From NCBI GenBank assembly GCA_963757125.1, contig CAVWQP010000006.1, positions 124,001 through 188,000 on the forward strand: 64,000 bases of DNA. Direction: 5' to 3'. The DNA comes from CAVVSD01 sp963757125 (GTDB lineage Bacteria > Actinomycetota > Thermoleophilia > Solirubrobacterales > Solirubrobacteraceae). The notes under the pieces are model-generated. The model made no database searches and had not been told where the DNA came from. It worked only from the letters and a program-made list of their open reading frames with translations. Within the stretch, counting starts at the first letter, position 1, and each line of letters begins with the position of its first letter. The position numbers were made by a program, and so were the translations under genes. This document shows positions 53,650-62,089 of this stretch, in pieces.

Positions 53650-54945
53650 ATGGCCTGGCGCGTCGTCATAGCTGGTGGTGGATTCGGCGGTTTCTACGCC
53701 GCGAGCTCCCTGGTGCGGTCGATGCCGCCCCACAGCGTGAGCGTCACGCTGTTGACCGACACGAACTTCATGCTCTACACGCCGCTGCTGCCCGGGGCGG
53801 GTGGCGGCTCGCTGGAGCCCCGGCACGTCGTCGTCCCGCTGCGCGACGCGCTGCCCGAGAGCGTCGACCTTCGACTCGGGCACGTCGTCGGCGCGGACCC
53901 GTCGCGCAACGTCGTGACCGCGCGGTCGGTCGAGGGGTCGATCGAGGAGATCGGCTACGACCACCTCGTGGTCAGCGTCGGCTCCGTCAGCCGGACGCTC
54001 CCCGTGCCCGGGCTGGCCGAGCACGCGCTCGGGTTCAAGTCGCTGGCCGATGCGATCGGGCTGCGCGACCGTCTCGTCCGCAACCTGGAGATCGCAGAGA
54101 CGATCGACGACCTCGAGCGGCGCAAGCAGTACCTCAACTACGTCTTCGTCGGGGCCGGCTACGCCGGGCTGGAGGGCATCGCCGAGCTGCAGGACTTCGC
54201 CGCCGACCTCCTCGACCGCTATCCGCGCTGTCGCGTGTCGGGCATGCGCTTCGTCCTCGTCGAGGCGACCGGGCGTGTCATGCCGGAGATCTCCGAGGGG
54301 CTCGCGGAGTTCGCGATGCGCGAGCTGCGCGCGCGCGGGATGGAGTTCCGCATCGAGACGACGCTCGAGTCGCTCACGGAGACGGCCGCGACGCTCTCCG
54401 ACGGCGAGGTCGTCCCCACCCGCACGCTCGTCTGGACGGCAGGCGTCAAGCCGCACCCCGTCGTCGCGAAGCTCGGGCTGCCGCTGAGCGACCGCGGCCG
54501 GATCGTCACCGACGAGTTCCTGCAGGTGCAGGGCCACGGCAACGTCTGGGCGATCGGCGACGCCGCCTCGGTCCCCGATCCCGCGAAGAAGTTCCAGCAA
54601 CCGTCGCCGCCGACCGCGCAGCACGCCGTCCGCCAGGGCAAGACGGTCGGGCGCAACGTCGCCGCGGCCATGGGAGCGGGCAAGCCGAAGCGCTTCGACT
54701 ACAAGACCCTCGGTGTGTTCGTCGACATGGGGCGCGGCAAGGCCGTGGCCGAGACCGTCGGCATCCGCTGGCGCGGCCGCAAGGCCTGGCTGCTCGCCCG
54801 GACCTACCACCTGGCGCTCATGCCCGGCTGGGGCCGCCGGGCGCGGTTGCTGACCGACTGGAACATCGGGCTCCTGTTCGGTCGCGACCACTCCGAGCTG
54901 GGCCTGCACGCCGGGAGGCTCGTCGGCGACGACGACGACGTCTGA
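53650..54945 (+). CDS. Type II NADH dehydrogenase-like FAD oxidoreductase
   Basis: A 431-residue flavoprotein. FAD motif VVIAGGGFGGFYAASSL, NAD-binding YVFVGAGYAGLEGIAEL, and the FAD-ribityl motif VWAIGDAAS are all present, and the C-terminal third has the membrane-associated helices of NDH-2 (LLFGRDHSELGL). NDH-2 passes electrons from NADH to quinone without pumping protons. It follows the SDR gene by 38 nt but has its own -10 box. Confidence 0.88.
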   Translation: MAWRVVIAGGGFGGFYAASSLVRSMPPHSVSVTLLTDTNFMLYTPLLPGAGGGSLEPRHVVVPLRDALPESVDLRLGHVVGADPSRNVVTARSVEGSIEEIGYDHLVVSVGSVSRTLPVPGLAEHALGFKSLADAIGLRDRLVRNLEIAETIDDLERRKQYLNYVFVGAGYAGLEGIAELQDFAADLLDRYPRCRVSGMRFVLVEATGRVMPEISEGLAEFAMRELRARGMEFRIETTLESLTETAATLSDGEVVPTRTLVWTAGVKPHPVVAKLGLPLSDRGRIVTDEFLQVQGHGNVWAIGDAASVPDPAKKFQQPSPPTAQHAVRQGKTVGRNVAAAMGAGKPKRFDYKTLGVFVDMGRGKAVAETVGIRWRGRKAWLLARTYHLALMPGWGRRARLLTDWNIGLLFGRDHSELGLHAGRLVGDDDDV

Positions 54946-54953
54946 GCCGGTCC

Positions 54954-54959
54954 TATCCT
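54954..54959 (+). promoter_or_regulatory. -10 box TATCCT for the yqeY-era operon
   Basis: TATCCT is followed by 9 nt and then ATG 54969. It probably drives the yqeY-phoH-ybeY-era block. Confidence 0.45.
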
Positions 54960-54968
54960 GGTAGTGAG

Positions 54969-55400
54969 ATGACGATCACCGACCAGGTGAAGCAGGACGT
55001 CGCCGTCGCGATGAAGGCAAGGGAGCGCGAACGCGTCTCGGCGCTGCGGCTGATCCTGTCCGAGCTGCAGAAGGACCAGAAGGAAGGGACGGGCGACGAG
55101 GTCGCCGTGCTGCGCCGCGAGCGCAAGCGCCGCCTCGACGCAGCGTCTGCCTTCCGTGAGGGCGGCCGCCCCGAGCTCGCCGACGGCGAGGAGGCGGAGG
55201 CGCGCGTGATCGAGGACTACCTCCCCGCGGAGCTGTCCGACGAGGAGCTGCGCGCGATCGTCGCGGCGGCGGTCAAGGCCGCCGGCGCGAGCTCGCCGCG
55301 CGACATGGGCGCGGTCATGAAGGTCGCGATGGGCGAGGTCGCGGGGCGCGCGGACGGCAAGCGCGTGTCCACGCAGGTCCGGGAGGCGCTGGGTGCGTAG
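54969..55400 (+). CDS. GatB/YqeY domain protein
   Basis: A 143-residue helical protein. MKARERERVSALRLILSELQ, EDYLPAELSDEELRAIV and GAVMKVAMGEVAGRADGKRV are family motifs shared with the tRNA-binding tail of GatB. It may assist tRNA-dependent amidation; its function is unproven. Overlaps phoH by 8 nt. Confidence 0.9.
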   Translation: MTITDQVKQDVAVAMKARERERVSALRLILSELQKDQKEGTGDEVAVLRRERKRRLDAASAFREGGRPELADGEEAEARVIEDYLPAELSDEELRAIVAAAVKAAGASSPRDMGAVMKVAMGEVAGRADGKRVSTQVREALGA

Positions 55401-56370
55401 GCAGATCGAGCTTTCAGACGCGACGGCGCGCGAGCTGGCCGGCTCCGGCGACTCGGTGCTCCGGGCGCTCGAGGGCCACGTCGACTGCGACGTCTTCCTC
55501 AGGGGCAACGTCATCACCCTCGACGGCGACGAGGCGGCGGTGGAGGCCGCGACGACCGTCGTGGAGGAGCTGTCCGAGCTCATCGAGCAGGGCCACGAGA
55601 TCGCCCCAGGGACGATCACGGCGGTCACCCGCGCGCTCGACCAGCACGCGTCGCCCGCGGAGATCCTCGACGACGTCGTGTGGCGTCACCGCTCGCGCAA
55701 GGTCGCGCCGAAGACGGTCAACCAGAAGCGCTACGTCGACGCCATCCGGCGCGAGACGATCACGTTCGGCATCGGCCCGGCGGGCACGGGCAAGACGTTC
55801 CTGGCCGTCGCGCTGGCCGCCGCCGCGCTGAGCCGCCGCGAGGTCAACCGGATCATCCTCACCCGCCCGGCCGTCGAGGCCGGCGAGCGCCTGGGCTTCC
55901 TGCCCGGCGACCTCATGGCGAAGATCGATCCGTACCTGCGGCCGCTGTTCGACGCCCTGCACGACATGCTCGACGCCGAGCGCGTCGCCCAGGCGCTGGA
56001 GCGCGGGCAGATCGAGGTCGCGCCGCTGGCATTCATGCGTGGAAGAACTCTGAACGACTCCTTCATCATCCTCGACGAGGCGCAGAACACCACGCCCGAG
56101 CAGATGAAGATGATCATGACCCGGCTCGGGTTCAACTCGAAGATGGTCGTCACCGGTGACATCACGCAGATCGACCTCCCGAAGGATCAGAAGTCCGGGC
56201 TCATCACCGTCTCGGAGATCCTCGAGGGGATCGAGGGCATCGAGTTCATCCGGTTCGGGGGCGAGGACGTCGTTCGCCACCGCTTGGTGCAGCGCATCGT
56301 CGAGGCCTACGACGAGCACGCCGCTCGTCAGGCCCCGGAGCTGCGTGCGGCCGAGCGCCGGCGTGCTTGA
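55393..56370 (+). CDS. phoH: PhoH family ATPase
   Basis: A 325-residue ATPase starting at GTG 55393. An N-terminal KH-like region is followed by the P-loop GPAGTGKTFLAVA, the Walker B FIILDEAQNTTPEQMKM and MVVTGDITQIDLP. PhoH-like proteins are often cotranscribed with ybeY and era and linked to RNA metabolism. Overlaps yqeY by 8 nt and ybeY by 8 nt. Confidence 0.93.
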   Translation: MRRQIELSDATARELAGSGDSVLRALEGHVDCDVFLRGNVITLDGDEAAVEAATTVVEELSELIEQGHEIAPGTITAVTRALDQHASPAEILDDVVWRHRSRKVAPKTVNQKRYVDAIRRETITFGIGPAGTGKTFLAVALAAAALSRREVNRIILTRPAVEAGERLGFLPGDLMAKIDPYLRPLFDALHDMLDAERVAQALERGQIEVAPLAFMRGRTLNDSFIILDEAQNTTPEQMKMIMTRLGFNSKMVVTGDITQIDLPKDQKSGLITVSEILEGIEGIEFIRFGGEDVVRHRLVQRIVEAYDEHAARQAPELRAAERRRA

Positions 56371-56758
56371 GGTCGAGGTCGTCGGCGAGGTCCCCGCGCC
56401 CGATGCTCCGCTCCCGGCGGAGATCGAGCGGCTGGTGGCGATCGCGCTGGCGTCGGCCGGCGTGCACGAGGGTCACGTCGCGATCGCGTTCGTGGGCGCG
56501 GACCGGATCGCCGAGCTCAACGCCGAGCACCGCGGCAAGCAGGGGCCGACCGACGTCCTGAGCTTCCCGATCGACGGGAACGAGCCGCTGGGCGACGGCG
56601 TCCCGCGCGAGCTGGGGGACATCGTGATCTGCCCGCCGCACACGACCGACCTCCGCGAGGCCATCGTCCACGGGGCCCTGCACCTGACGGGCATGGACCA
56701 CGAGACCGACGACGGCGAGATGCTCGCGCTCCAGCGCGAGCTCCTCGCATGGGAATGA
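56363..56758 (+). CDS. ybeY: Endoribonuclease YbeY
   Basis: A 131-residue metalloprotein with the zinc motif HGALHLTGMDH and upstream LNAEHRGKQGPTDVLSFP. YbeY trims 16S rRNA and acts in ribosome quality control. GTG 56363 gives a family-typical start and an 8-nt overlap with phoH; GTG 56345 is an alternative. Confidence 0.92.
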   Translation: MLEVEVVGEVPAPDAPLPAEIERLVAIALASAGVHEGHVAIAFVGADRIAELNAEHRGKQGPTDVLSFPIDGNEPLGDGVPRELGDIVICPPHTTDLREAIVHGALHLTGMDHETDDGEMLALQRELLAWE

Positions 56759-56762
56759 GCAC

Positions 56763-57644
56763 GTGAGCCGCTCTGGATTCGTCGCGCTGGCCGGCCGGCC
56801 GAACGTCGGCAAGTCGACGCTCGTCAACAGCATCGTCGGGCGCAAGGTCGCGATCGTCTCCGACAAGCCGCAGACGACCCGCCGGGCCATCCGCGGCGTC
56901 GCGACGACGCCCGATCGTCAGCTCGTGCTCGTCGACCTGCCCGGCGTGCAGCGCCCCCGCGACGCGCTCACGCAGCGCATGCAGTCGCGGGTCGAGCGCG
57001 AGCTCGCCGACTCCGACGTCGCGCTGCTCATCATCAACGGCGAGGAGGGCGTCGGCCCGGGCGACCGGTTCCTCGCCGCGCTCCTGCGCGAGGCGAAGCT
57101 GCCGGTGGTCATCGCGGTCAACAAGATCGACCGGCTCAACCGGTCGCGAACCATGATCGCGCTGGAGGCCGCCGCCGAGCTCGACGTCGGCGAGGACGTG
57201 TTCCCGATCTCGGCGCGGACGGGCAGCGGCGTCGTCGCGCTGACGGAGCGCCTCGGCGAGATGCTGCCGGAGGGGCCGTTCTTCTTCCCCGAGGAGGACT
57301 CCAGCGACCAGGTGCTGGAGGTGCACCTCGCCGAGCTCGTGCGCGAGCAGGTGCTGCGGCGGACGTTCCAGGAGGTGCCGCACTCGGTCGAGGTGATCGT
57401 GGAGGAGATCGAGGAGCCGCGCGAGGACCTGACGGTCATCCGCGCACTCGTGTGGGTGGAGACGGACTCCCAGAAGGGCATCCTCATCGGCTCCGGCGGG
57501 CGGATGATCAAGGCGGTCGGGACGGCTGCGCGGCGCGAGCTCGCGAAGGAGCTGGGGACCCGGGTGCACCTCGAGCTGTCGGTGCGCGTGCGGCGCGGCT
57601 GGCGCGGCGACGACCGCATGCTGGACCGGCTGGGCATCGAGTAG
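56763..57644 (+). CDS. era: GTPase Era
   Basis: A 293-residue protein. G1 GRPNVGKSTLVNSIVGRKV, switch and G3 LVDLPGVQRP, G4 NKIDRL, G5 SART; the C-terminal KH domain has GILIGSGGRMIKAVG. Era binds 16S rRNA and links 30S assembly to growth. It closes the yqeY-phoH-ybeY block after a 4-nt gap. Confidence 0.96.
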   Translation: MSRSGFVALAGRPNVGKSTLVNSIVGRKVAIVSDKPQTTRRAIRGVATTPDRQLVLVDLPGVQRPRDALTQRMQSRVERELADSDVALLIINGEEGVGPGDRFLAALLREAKLPVVIAVNKIDRLNRSRTMIALEAAAELDVGEDVFPISARTGSGVVALTERLGEMLPEGPFFFPEEDSSDQVLEVHLAELVREQVLRRTFQEVPHSVEVIVEEIEEPREDLTVIRALVWVETDSQKGILIGSGGRMIKAVGTAARRELAKELGTRVHLELSVRVRRGWRGDDRMLDRLGIE

Positions 57645-57647
57645 CGG

Positions 57648-58745
57648 TCAGCCGTCGTCCCACGGGTCGGGCGCTCCGTCGAGCAGCGCTACGGCGTCCC
57701 GTCTCAGCGACAGCTCGAGCTCGTCGAGCGTGATGCCGCGGCCCGCGACGACCGCCAGCCCGCCGTCGGGCGTCTCGACGGCGACCGAGAACAGCTTGGG
57801 GTGGACGATCAGATACGCGCGGTGCTGGGTGCCGTCGACGTCGATCGTGGACCAGCCCTTCGTCGAGCGGCCGATCGCGGCTGCGATCGACCGCTTCCGG
57901 CGCTGCGACCTCTCGTCGATCTCGCGCTCCCGCTCCGGGTCCGGCGGGCTCTGGTCGACCTCGAACGTGACCCAGTAGGGGCGCCATGTGACCGGTGGCT
58001 CGGGCGGCCGCACCGCCGGGTCGCGGACGATGTTCCAGACGTTGCCGAACTCCGTCTGCGCCTGGAGGCGGATGGTCCGGTCGTCGCCGCGGTACTTCGT
58101 CGTCGACGTGCGCAGCTGCACCCGTCCGAACGGGTGCCCGTAGTCCAGGTGGACGCTGCTGACGTCGGGTGGGAGCCCGGAGCTGCCTGTCAGGTACGGC
58201 CGGCTCGGCGCCCCACGCGTGACGACGACCACCGGCGCTCCGAACGCGGCCACGCTGTCGGCGCCCGGTGTCTCGGTGTCGGGTCGCTCGTCAGGGAGCG
58301 GCGGCCGGACGTCCGGCAGGTGGCGCAGTTCGCTCGCACCCACGCGCCGATGGTTACGGCGTGCCTGGCGCAGCGACACGCCGTTCGCGCCGCCCTCCCA
58401 ACGCGGGTCCTCGAACTGCAGCTCGTCGTCCTGCCAGGCGCAGACCGGGCAGGCGGTGCGCGTGCCGGGCGGCCGCGCCTCGAGGGTCAGGCAGCTGCAG
58501 CACGGGCACGGATAGCGGCGGCCGAGCGGCGTGTCCTCGCCGACGAGCTGCTCGACCGCGTCACCGATCCACGCTTTGAGCGGGTGTCCGTCGAGCACGA
58601 CCGCCGTCAGCAGCTCGCTGAGGATCCTGCCTCGCCAGGGGTGGTCGGCGCCCTCGACCTCCACGAACCATGTGTCGCGCAACGCGCTGTGCTGCGCGGT
58701 CACCGTCCGGCCGTCGGGCAGCGTGAGCGTCCGGCTCTCACCCAT
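57648..58745 (-). CDS. CPCC-domain protein of unknown function
   Basis: A 365-residue protein. Residues about 80-150 match the CPCC zinc domain: YPCPCCSCLTL, ACPVCAWQDDELQFEDP, then GGANGVSLRQARRNHRRVGA. The N-terminal 75 residues and the C-terminal half (YWVTFEVDQSPPDPEREREIDE) are not recognised. CPCC domains occur in immunity-type proteins near polymorphic toxins, but no toxin gene is seen here. It converges on era with 3 nt between stops and has its own -10 box (TAGCAT). Confidence 0.7.
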   Translation of the reverse strand: MGESRTLTLPDGRTVTAQHSALRDTWFVEVEGADHPWRGRILSELLTAVVLDGHPLKAWIGDAVEQLVGEDTPLGRRYPCPCCSCLTLEARPPGTRTACPVCAWQDDELQFEDPRWEGGANGVSLRQARRNHRRVGASELRHLPDVRPPLPDERPDTETPGADSVAAFGAPVVVVTRGAPSRPYLTGSSGLPPDVSSVHLDYGHPFGRVQLRTSTTKYRGDDRTIRLQAQTEFGNVWNIVRDPAVRPPEPPVTWRPYWVTFEVDQSPPDPEREREIDERSQRRKRSIAAAIGRSTKGWSTIDVDGTQHRAYLIVHPKLFSVAVETPDGGLAVVAGRGITLDELELSLRRDAVALLDGAPDPWDDG

Positions 58746-58752
58746 CGCGCCG

Positions 58753-58758
58753 ATGCTA
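58753..58758 (-). promoter_or_regulatory. -10 box TAGCAT for the leaderless CPCC gene
   Basis: On the minus strand TAGCAT is followed by 7 nt and then ATG 58745. Confidence 0.5.
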
Positions 58759-58959
58759 GGCGAATAGGACGCCTGTCCACTCCGCTCAGCGCTCTTCCAG
58801 CCGCGGCCGACAACAGGAGGGACAGGCGAGACCGGCTCAAGGATGAGCCCCAGACGGGTGTTGAGGGACGCCCCGAAGGTCGCCACGGTTGAGGTCACAC
58901 AGAGGAAGGTCCGCAGATCACGGATCAAGCCTCCTGGACCCGGTCGCAGCCTGCGCATA

Positions 58960-58977
58960 CTCGCTCCTGTGAGCGAG
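58960..58977. promoter_or_regulatory. Small hairpin upstream of the long hairpin
   Basis: CTCGCTC-CTGT-GAGCGAG, a 7-bp perfect stem with a 4-nt loop. Confidence 0.4.
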
Positions 58978-58990
58978 GGGACATCCACAC

Positions 58991-59030
58991 GATGGAGGCC
59001 CGTGCGTCGGCGGACGCACGGGCCTTCGTC
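58991..59030. terminator. Long hairpin, possible terminator or small RNA end
   Basis: A 12-bp perfect stem (58997-59008 with 59013-59024, loop GGCG) extends to 18 pairs with two G-U wobbles. TTCGTCGTTCC follows on the plus strand. It may end a short transcript starting upstream, or attenuate the downstream operon. Confidence 0.55.
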
Positions 59031-59175
59031 GTTCCTCAGCCTGCCTTCCTCTCGGCGCTCGTCCTGCGCGACGTCCGCGGTCTGGGCACGGAGGACGGGG
59101 TCGAGCTCACGGTGCGCGCCGCACGCGCCTCGTCGCCGACGCTCTCGGACGGTCATCCGCGTCGGCGCCGATCCG

Positions 59176-59181
59176 TAGGCT
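59176..59181 (+). promoter_or_regulatory. -10 box TAGGCT for the phytoene synthase operon
   Basis: TAGGCT is followed by 9 nt and then GTG 59191. Confidence 0.4.
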
Positions 59182-59190
59182 GCTAGCGCG

Positions 59191-60030
59191 GTGCACGGAG
59201 CCCTGGACACGGACGTTCGCGCGGCCTATCGCCGCTGTGCGGCGCTGCAGCTCCGTCGGGATCCGACGTTCTTCATCGCCACCCGGCGGCTGCCCGGCGA
59301 CGTCCGCCCCGCGGTCCACGCGCTCTATGGGTTCGTGCGCGGGGCCGACGACATCGTCGACGCACCCGGCGCCGGGCCGGTGCGGCGCGCCCAGCTCGAC
59401 GCATGGGAGCTCGAGCTGGATCGCGGCCTGCGCGATGGGCACTCCGGGCACCCGACCATCGCCGCGCTCGTCCACGCGGGACAGCGTTACGACCTGCCCC
59501 TCTCCGAGCTGCGCGTCTACATGAACTCGATGCGCGTCGACTGCGACCGCGTGCGCATGGCCGACCGTGCCGCCCTCGACGCCTACATGAACGGCAGCGC
59601 CGCCGCCGTCGGCCGCATCATGGCGCCGCTGCTCGGCGCGCCGGAGGCGGACCGCGAGACGGTCGCGGCACTCGGCGTCGCCTTCCAGCTCACGAACTTC
59701 ATCCGCGACGTCCGCGAGGACTGGGAGATGGACCGCATCTACCTCCCGGGGCTGGGCGAGGACGACCTCGCCGAGCAGCGCGCCAGCGACGCGTTCCGGG
59801 AACGCATCGGCTCCGAGGCCGCGCGGGCCCGCGCCCTGTTCGCCGACACCAGGTCGGTCATCGGCGCCGTGCGCCCCGAGATGCGCACCGCGATGCGCGT
59901 CGCGGGCGCGATCTACGAGCGGGTCCTGGACCGTGTCGAGCGCATCGGCTTCGACGTCCTCGGGCGGCGGACCGCGCTCGGTCCGCTGGAGCTCGCGAGC
60001 GCGGTGATCGGCGCCGCGCGCGCGACATGA
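59191..60030 (+). CDS. Squalene/phytoene synthase family protein
   Basis: A 279-residue trans-isoprenyl head-to-head synthase. First Asp motif GADDIVD, second NFIRDVREDWEMDRIYLP, and YGFVRG near the first motif. Such enzymes join two farnesyl or geranylgeranyl diphosphates. The adjacent FAD-dependent reductase points to a pigment or sterol-like isoprenoid. Which product is not determinable. GTG 59191 start, coupled to the next gene by ATGA. Confidence 0.88.
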   Translation: MHGALDTDVRAAYRRCAALQLRRDPTFFIATRRLPGDVRPAVHALYGFVRGADDIVDAPGAGPVRRAQLDAWELELDRGLRDGHSGHPTIAALVHAGQRYDLPLSELRVYMNSMRVDCDRVRMADRAALDAYMNGSAAAVGRIMAPLLGAPEADRETVAALGVAFQLTNFIRDVREDWEMDRIYLPGLGEDDLAEQRASDAFRERIGSEAARARALFADTRSVIGAVRPEMRTAMRVAGAIYERVLDRVERIGFDVLGRRTALGPLELASAVIGAARAT

Positions 60031-61130
60031 CCCGCCGCGCCACCGCCCGAGGTGACGAGCGCACGTCGCTCGACGGGACCGAGGCGGACGTCCTCGTCTG
60101 CGGCGCGTCGTTCGCCGGGCTCGCCGTCGCGCGCGAGCTCGCGGGCAGCGGTGCTCGGGTCGTGCTGCTCGACCGGTACGAGGTCGGCGAGCGCGCGACG
60201 AGCGCGTGCGCCGCGCCGACGGACTGGCTGCACGCGATGGGGGTCTCCGACGCGATCCGCAGCGAGCTGCCCTGCATGCGCTTCACGACCCCGCACGGCA
60301 GCGTCCGCTGCCGCCTGCCGTGGAGCTGGTCGGCCTTCGACTACCGCGAGCTGTGCCGCCTCCTGCACGCCCAGACCGACGCCCGCTTCGAGACCGCGCT
60401 CGTCCGCGGCCGGGTGGACGGCGGCGTCGCGACCGACCGCGGCGTCCTGCGCGCCCCGATCGTGGTCGACGCACTGGGCTGGCGGCGCGTCCTCGACGCC
60501 GGGGGCGTCTTCCAGCCGCCCGACGCGCCGCTCTCGCGCGGGCTGGAGGTGCACCCGCACGACGCCGTGGACTCCGACGAGCTGCACGTCTGGGTCGAGC
60601 GCGACCTCGTCCGCCGCGGCTACGGCTGGTCCGTGCCGGCGGGCAAGGAGGTCCGGGTCGGCGTCGGGTCCTACGAGCCGCGGCAGCACGTGAAGGACGC
60701 CACGGTGCACCTGGCCGAGCGCGAGGGCCACGAGCCCGCGCGCTACCAGGGCAACTGGTTCCCGCACCGCCTGCGCCCCGCGACGGGCGACGGCGTGTTC
60801 TTCGTCGGCGACGCCGCCGGGCACTGCTTCCCGCTGTCGGGCGAGGGGATCCGGACCGCGTTCTACTTCGGGATCGCGTGCGGGCGCGAGCTGCGGGCGG
60901 TCGTCGAGGGCCGTGCGACGCGGGACGAGGCGCTCGAGCGCTACGGCGCGTTCTCGGCGCGCCACGCCCGGCCGTTCGGCTGTGCGCTCGCGCTGCAGCG
61001 GCTCGTCCCGGCGCTGCCCCCGCGCGTGCTGACCGCAGCGCTGCGGATCGTCGGGCGCCGCCGGGTCGCCGACCGCGCCTTCGGCTGGTATCTGGATCAG
61101 GCGCACCCGCGCTTCGCCGCCCTAGGCTGA
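60027..61130 (+). CDS. FAD-dependent oxidoreductase, geranylgeranyl reductase-like
   Basis: A 367-residue flavoprotein. FAD motif VLVCGASFAGLAVARELAGSG, the GD motif VFFVGDAAGHCFPLSGEGIRTA and RGYGWSVPAGKEVRVGVG, as in geranylgeranyl reductase-type and halogenase-like monooxygenases. It presumably saturates or oxidises the isoprenoid produced by the preceding synthase. ATG 60027 overlaps the synthase stop. Confidence 0.85.
   Translation: MTRRATARGDERTSLDGTEADVLVCGASFAGLAVARELAGSGARVVLLDRYEVGERATSACAAPTDWLHAMGVSDAIRSELPCMRFTTPHGSVRCRLPWSWSAFDYRELCRLLHAQTDARFETALVRGRVDGGVATDRGVLRAPIVVDALGWRRVLDAGGVFQPPDAPLSRGLEVHPHDAVDSDELHVWVERDLVRRGYGWSVPAGKEVRVGVGSYEPRQHVKDATVHLAEREGHEPARYQGNWFPHRLRPATGDGVFFVGDAAGHCFPLSGEGIRTAFYFGIACGRELRAVVEGRATRDEALERYGAFSARHARPFGCALALQRLVPALPPRVLTAALRIVGRRRVADRAFGWYLDQAHPRFAALG
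61123..61128 (+). promoter_or_regulatory. -10 box TAGGCT for the leaderless isoaspartyl peptidase
   Basis: TAGGCT is followed by 7 nt and then ATG 61136, with no Shine-Dalgarno. It overlaps the end of the preceding gene. Confidence 0.5.
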
Positions 61131-61135
61131 CCCGC

Positions 61136-62089
61136 ATGTCGCTCGCGATCCCCGTCTCGGGTCCGATCGTCGTCGTCCACGGTGGTGCGGGCGGCGGCGT
61201 GATCAGACCCGATCTCGCCCCCGGGCTGAAGGAGGGCCTCGCGCGCGCCGTCGAAGCCGGGCGCAGCGCCCTGTTCGCGGGCGGCAGCGCCGTCGACGCG
61301 GTCGTCGAGTCCGTCGCCGTCCTCGAGAACGACGAGCTCTTCAACGCCGGTCGGGGCGCGGTGCTCACCGCGGACGGCGACATCGAGCACGACGCGGCCG
61401 TCATGGACGGTCGCCGCCGCCGGGCGGGGGCAGTCGCCGCGCTGTGCGGCCAGACGAACCCGATCCGGGTCGCCCGCGCGCTGCTGGAGGAGGGCCGCCA
61501 CGGCATGCTGGCCGGCGAGGGCGCGATGCGCTTCGCCGAGGAGAACGGCTTCCCGCGCGTGGAGCTCGAACTGCTGCTCACCGACCACCGCCGCAAGCAG
61601 CTCGCCGCCCGCGAGGCCGGCGAGGAGCCCGAGCCCGCGTTCGGGGATCCCCAGCCCGGGATCTGGACCCTGGAGGGCGACACCGTCGGCGCCGTCGTCA
61701 TGGACCTGGACGGACACCTGGCGGCCGGGACGTCGACCGGCGGGATCGCGGGCAAGATGCAGGGCCGGGTCGGCGACTCGCCGCTCGTCGGCGGCGGGCT
61801 CTACGCGAACGACCGCGTCTGCGCCGTCTCGGCGACCGGCACCGGGGAGCGGATCATGGAGGCGGTCGCCGCGCACGAGGTCGCCGCGGGGATGCGTCTC
61901 GCCGGTCTGCCGATCCAGCGCGCAGTGGAGGACGCCTGCGCGGTCGTGCAGGGCGACATCGGGCTGATCGCCGTCGACGCCCGGGGCCGCGTCGGCATCT
62001 CGTGCAACACGCCGATCTTCCAGCGCGCCGTCGCCGTCGGGGACGGGCCGGTGCGCACCGGGCTCGCCGGCACCGAGTCGGTCCGCTAG
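61136..62089 (+). CDS. Isoaspartyl peptidase/L-asparaginase (Ntn hydrolase)
   Basis: A 317-residue autoprocessing enzyme. VVVHGGAGGGV at the N-terminus, NAGRGAVLTADGDIEHDA, and the nucleophile Thr in GDTVGAVVMDLDGHLAAGTSTGG, where autocleavage makes the new N-terminus. The family removes beta-aspartyl residues or hydrolyses asparagine. It is transcribed from its own -10 box. Confidence 0.92.
   Translation: MSLAIPVSGPIVVVHGGAGGGVIRPDLAPGLKEGLARAVEAGRSALFAGGSAVDAVVESVAVLENDELFNAGRGAVLTADGDIEHDAAVMDGRRRRAGAVAALCGQTNPIRVARALLEEGRHGMLAGEGAMRFAEENGFPRVELELLLTDHRRKQLAAREAGEEPEPAFGDPQPGIWTLEGDTVGAVVMDLDGHLAAGTSTGGIAGKMQGRVGDSPLVGGGLYANDRVCAVSATGTGERIMEAVAAHEVAAGMRLAGLPIQRAVEDACAVVQGDIGLIAVDARGRVGISCNTPIFQRAVAVGDGPVRTGLAGTESVR

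Larger units (their letters stand above)
58746..59190. other. 445-nt intergenic region with structured DNA/RNA
   Basis: No credible gene in either strand. It contains the -10 of the CPCC gene (minus TAGCAT at 58753-58758), a 7-bp hairpin at 58960-58977, the 18-bp hairpin at 58991-59030 and the -10 of the phytoene synthase gene. The clustered hairpins suggest a small RNA or leader. A GAGGAAGGTCC run at 58902-58912 is not RNase P RNA, because its other conserved blocks are missing. Confidence 0.45.

Noticed and set aside
58902..58912. RNase P RNA suggested by GAGGAAGGTCC
   Set aside because: The other conserved blocks of RNase P RNA are absent in the 445-nt gap.
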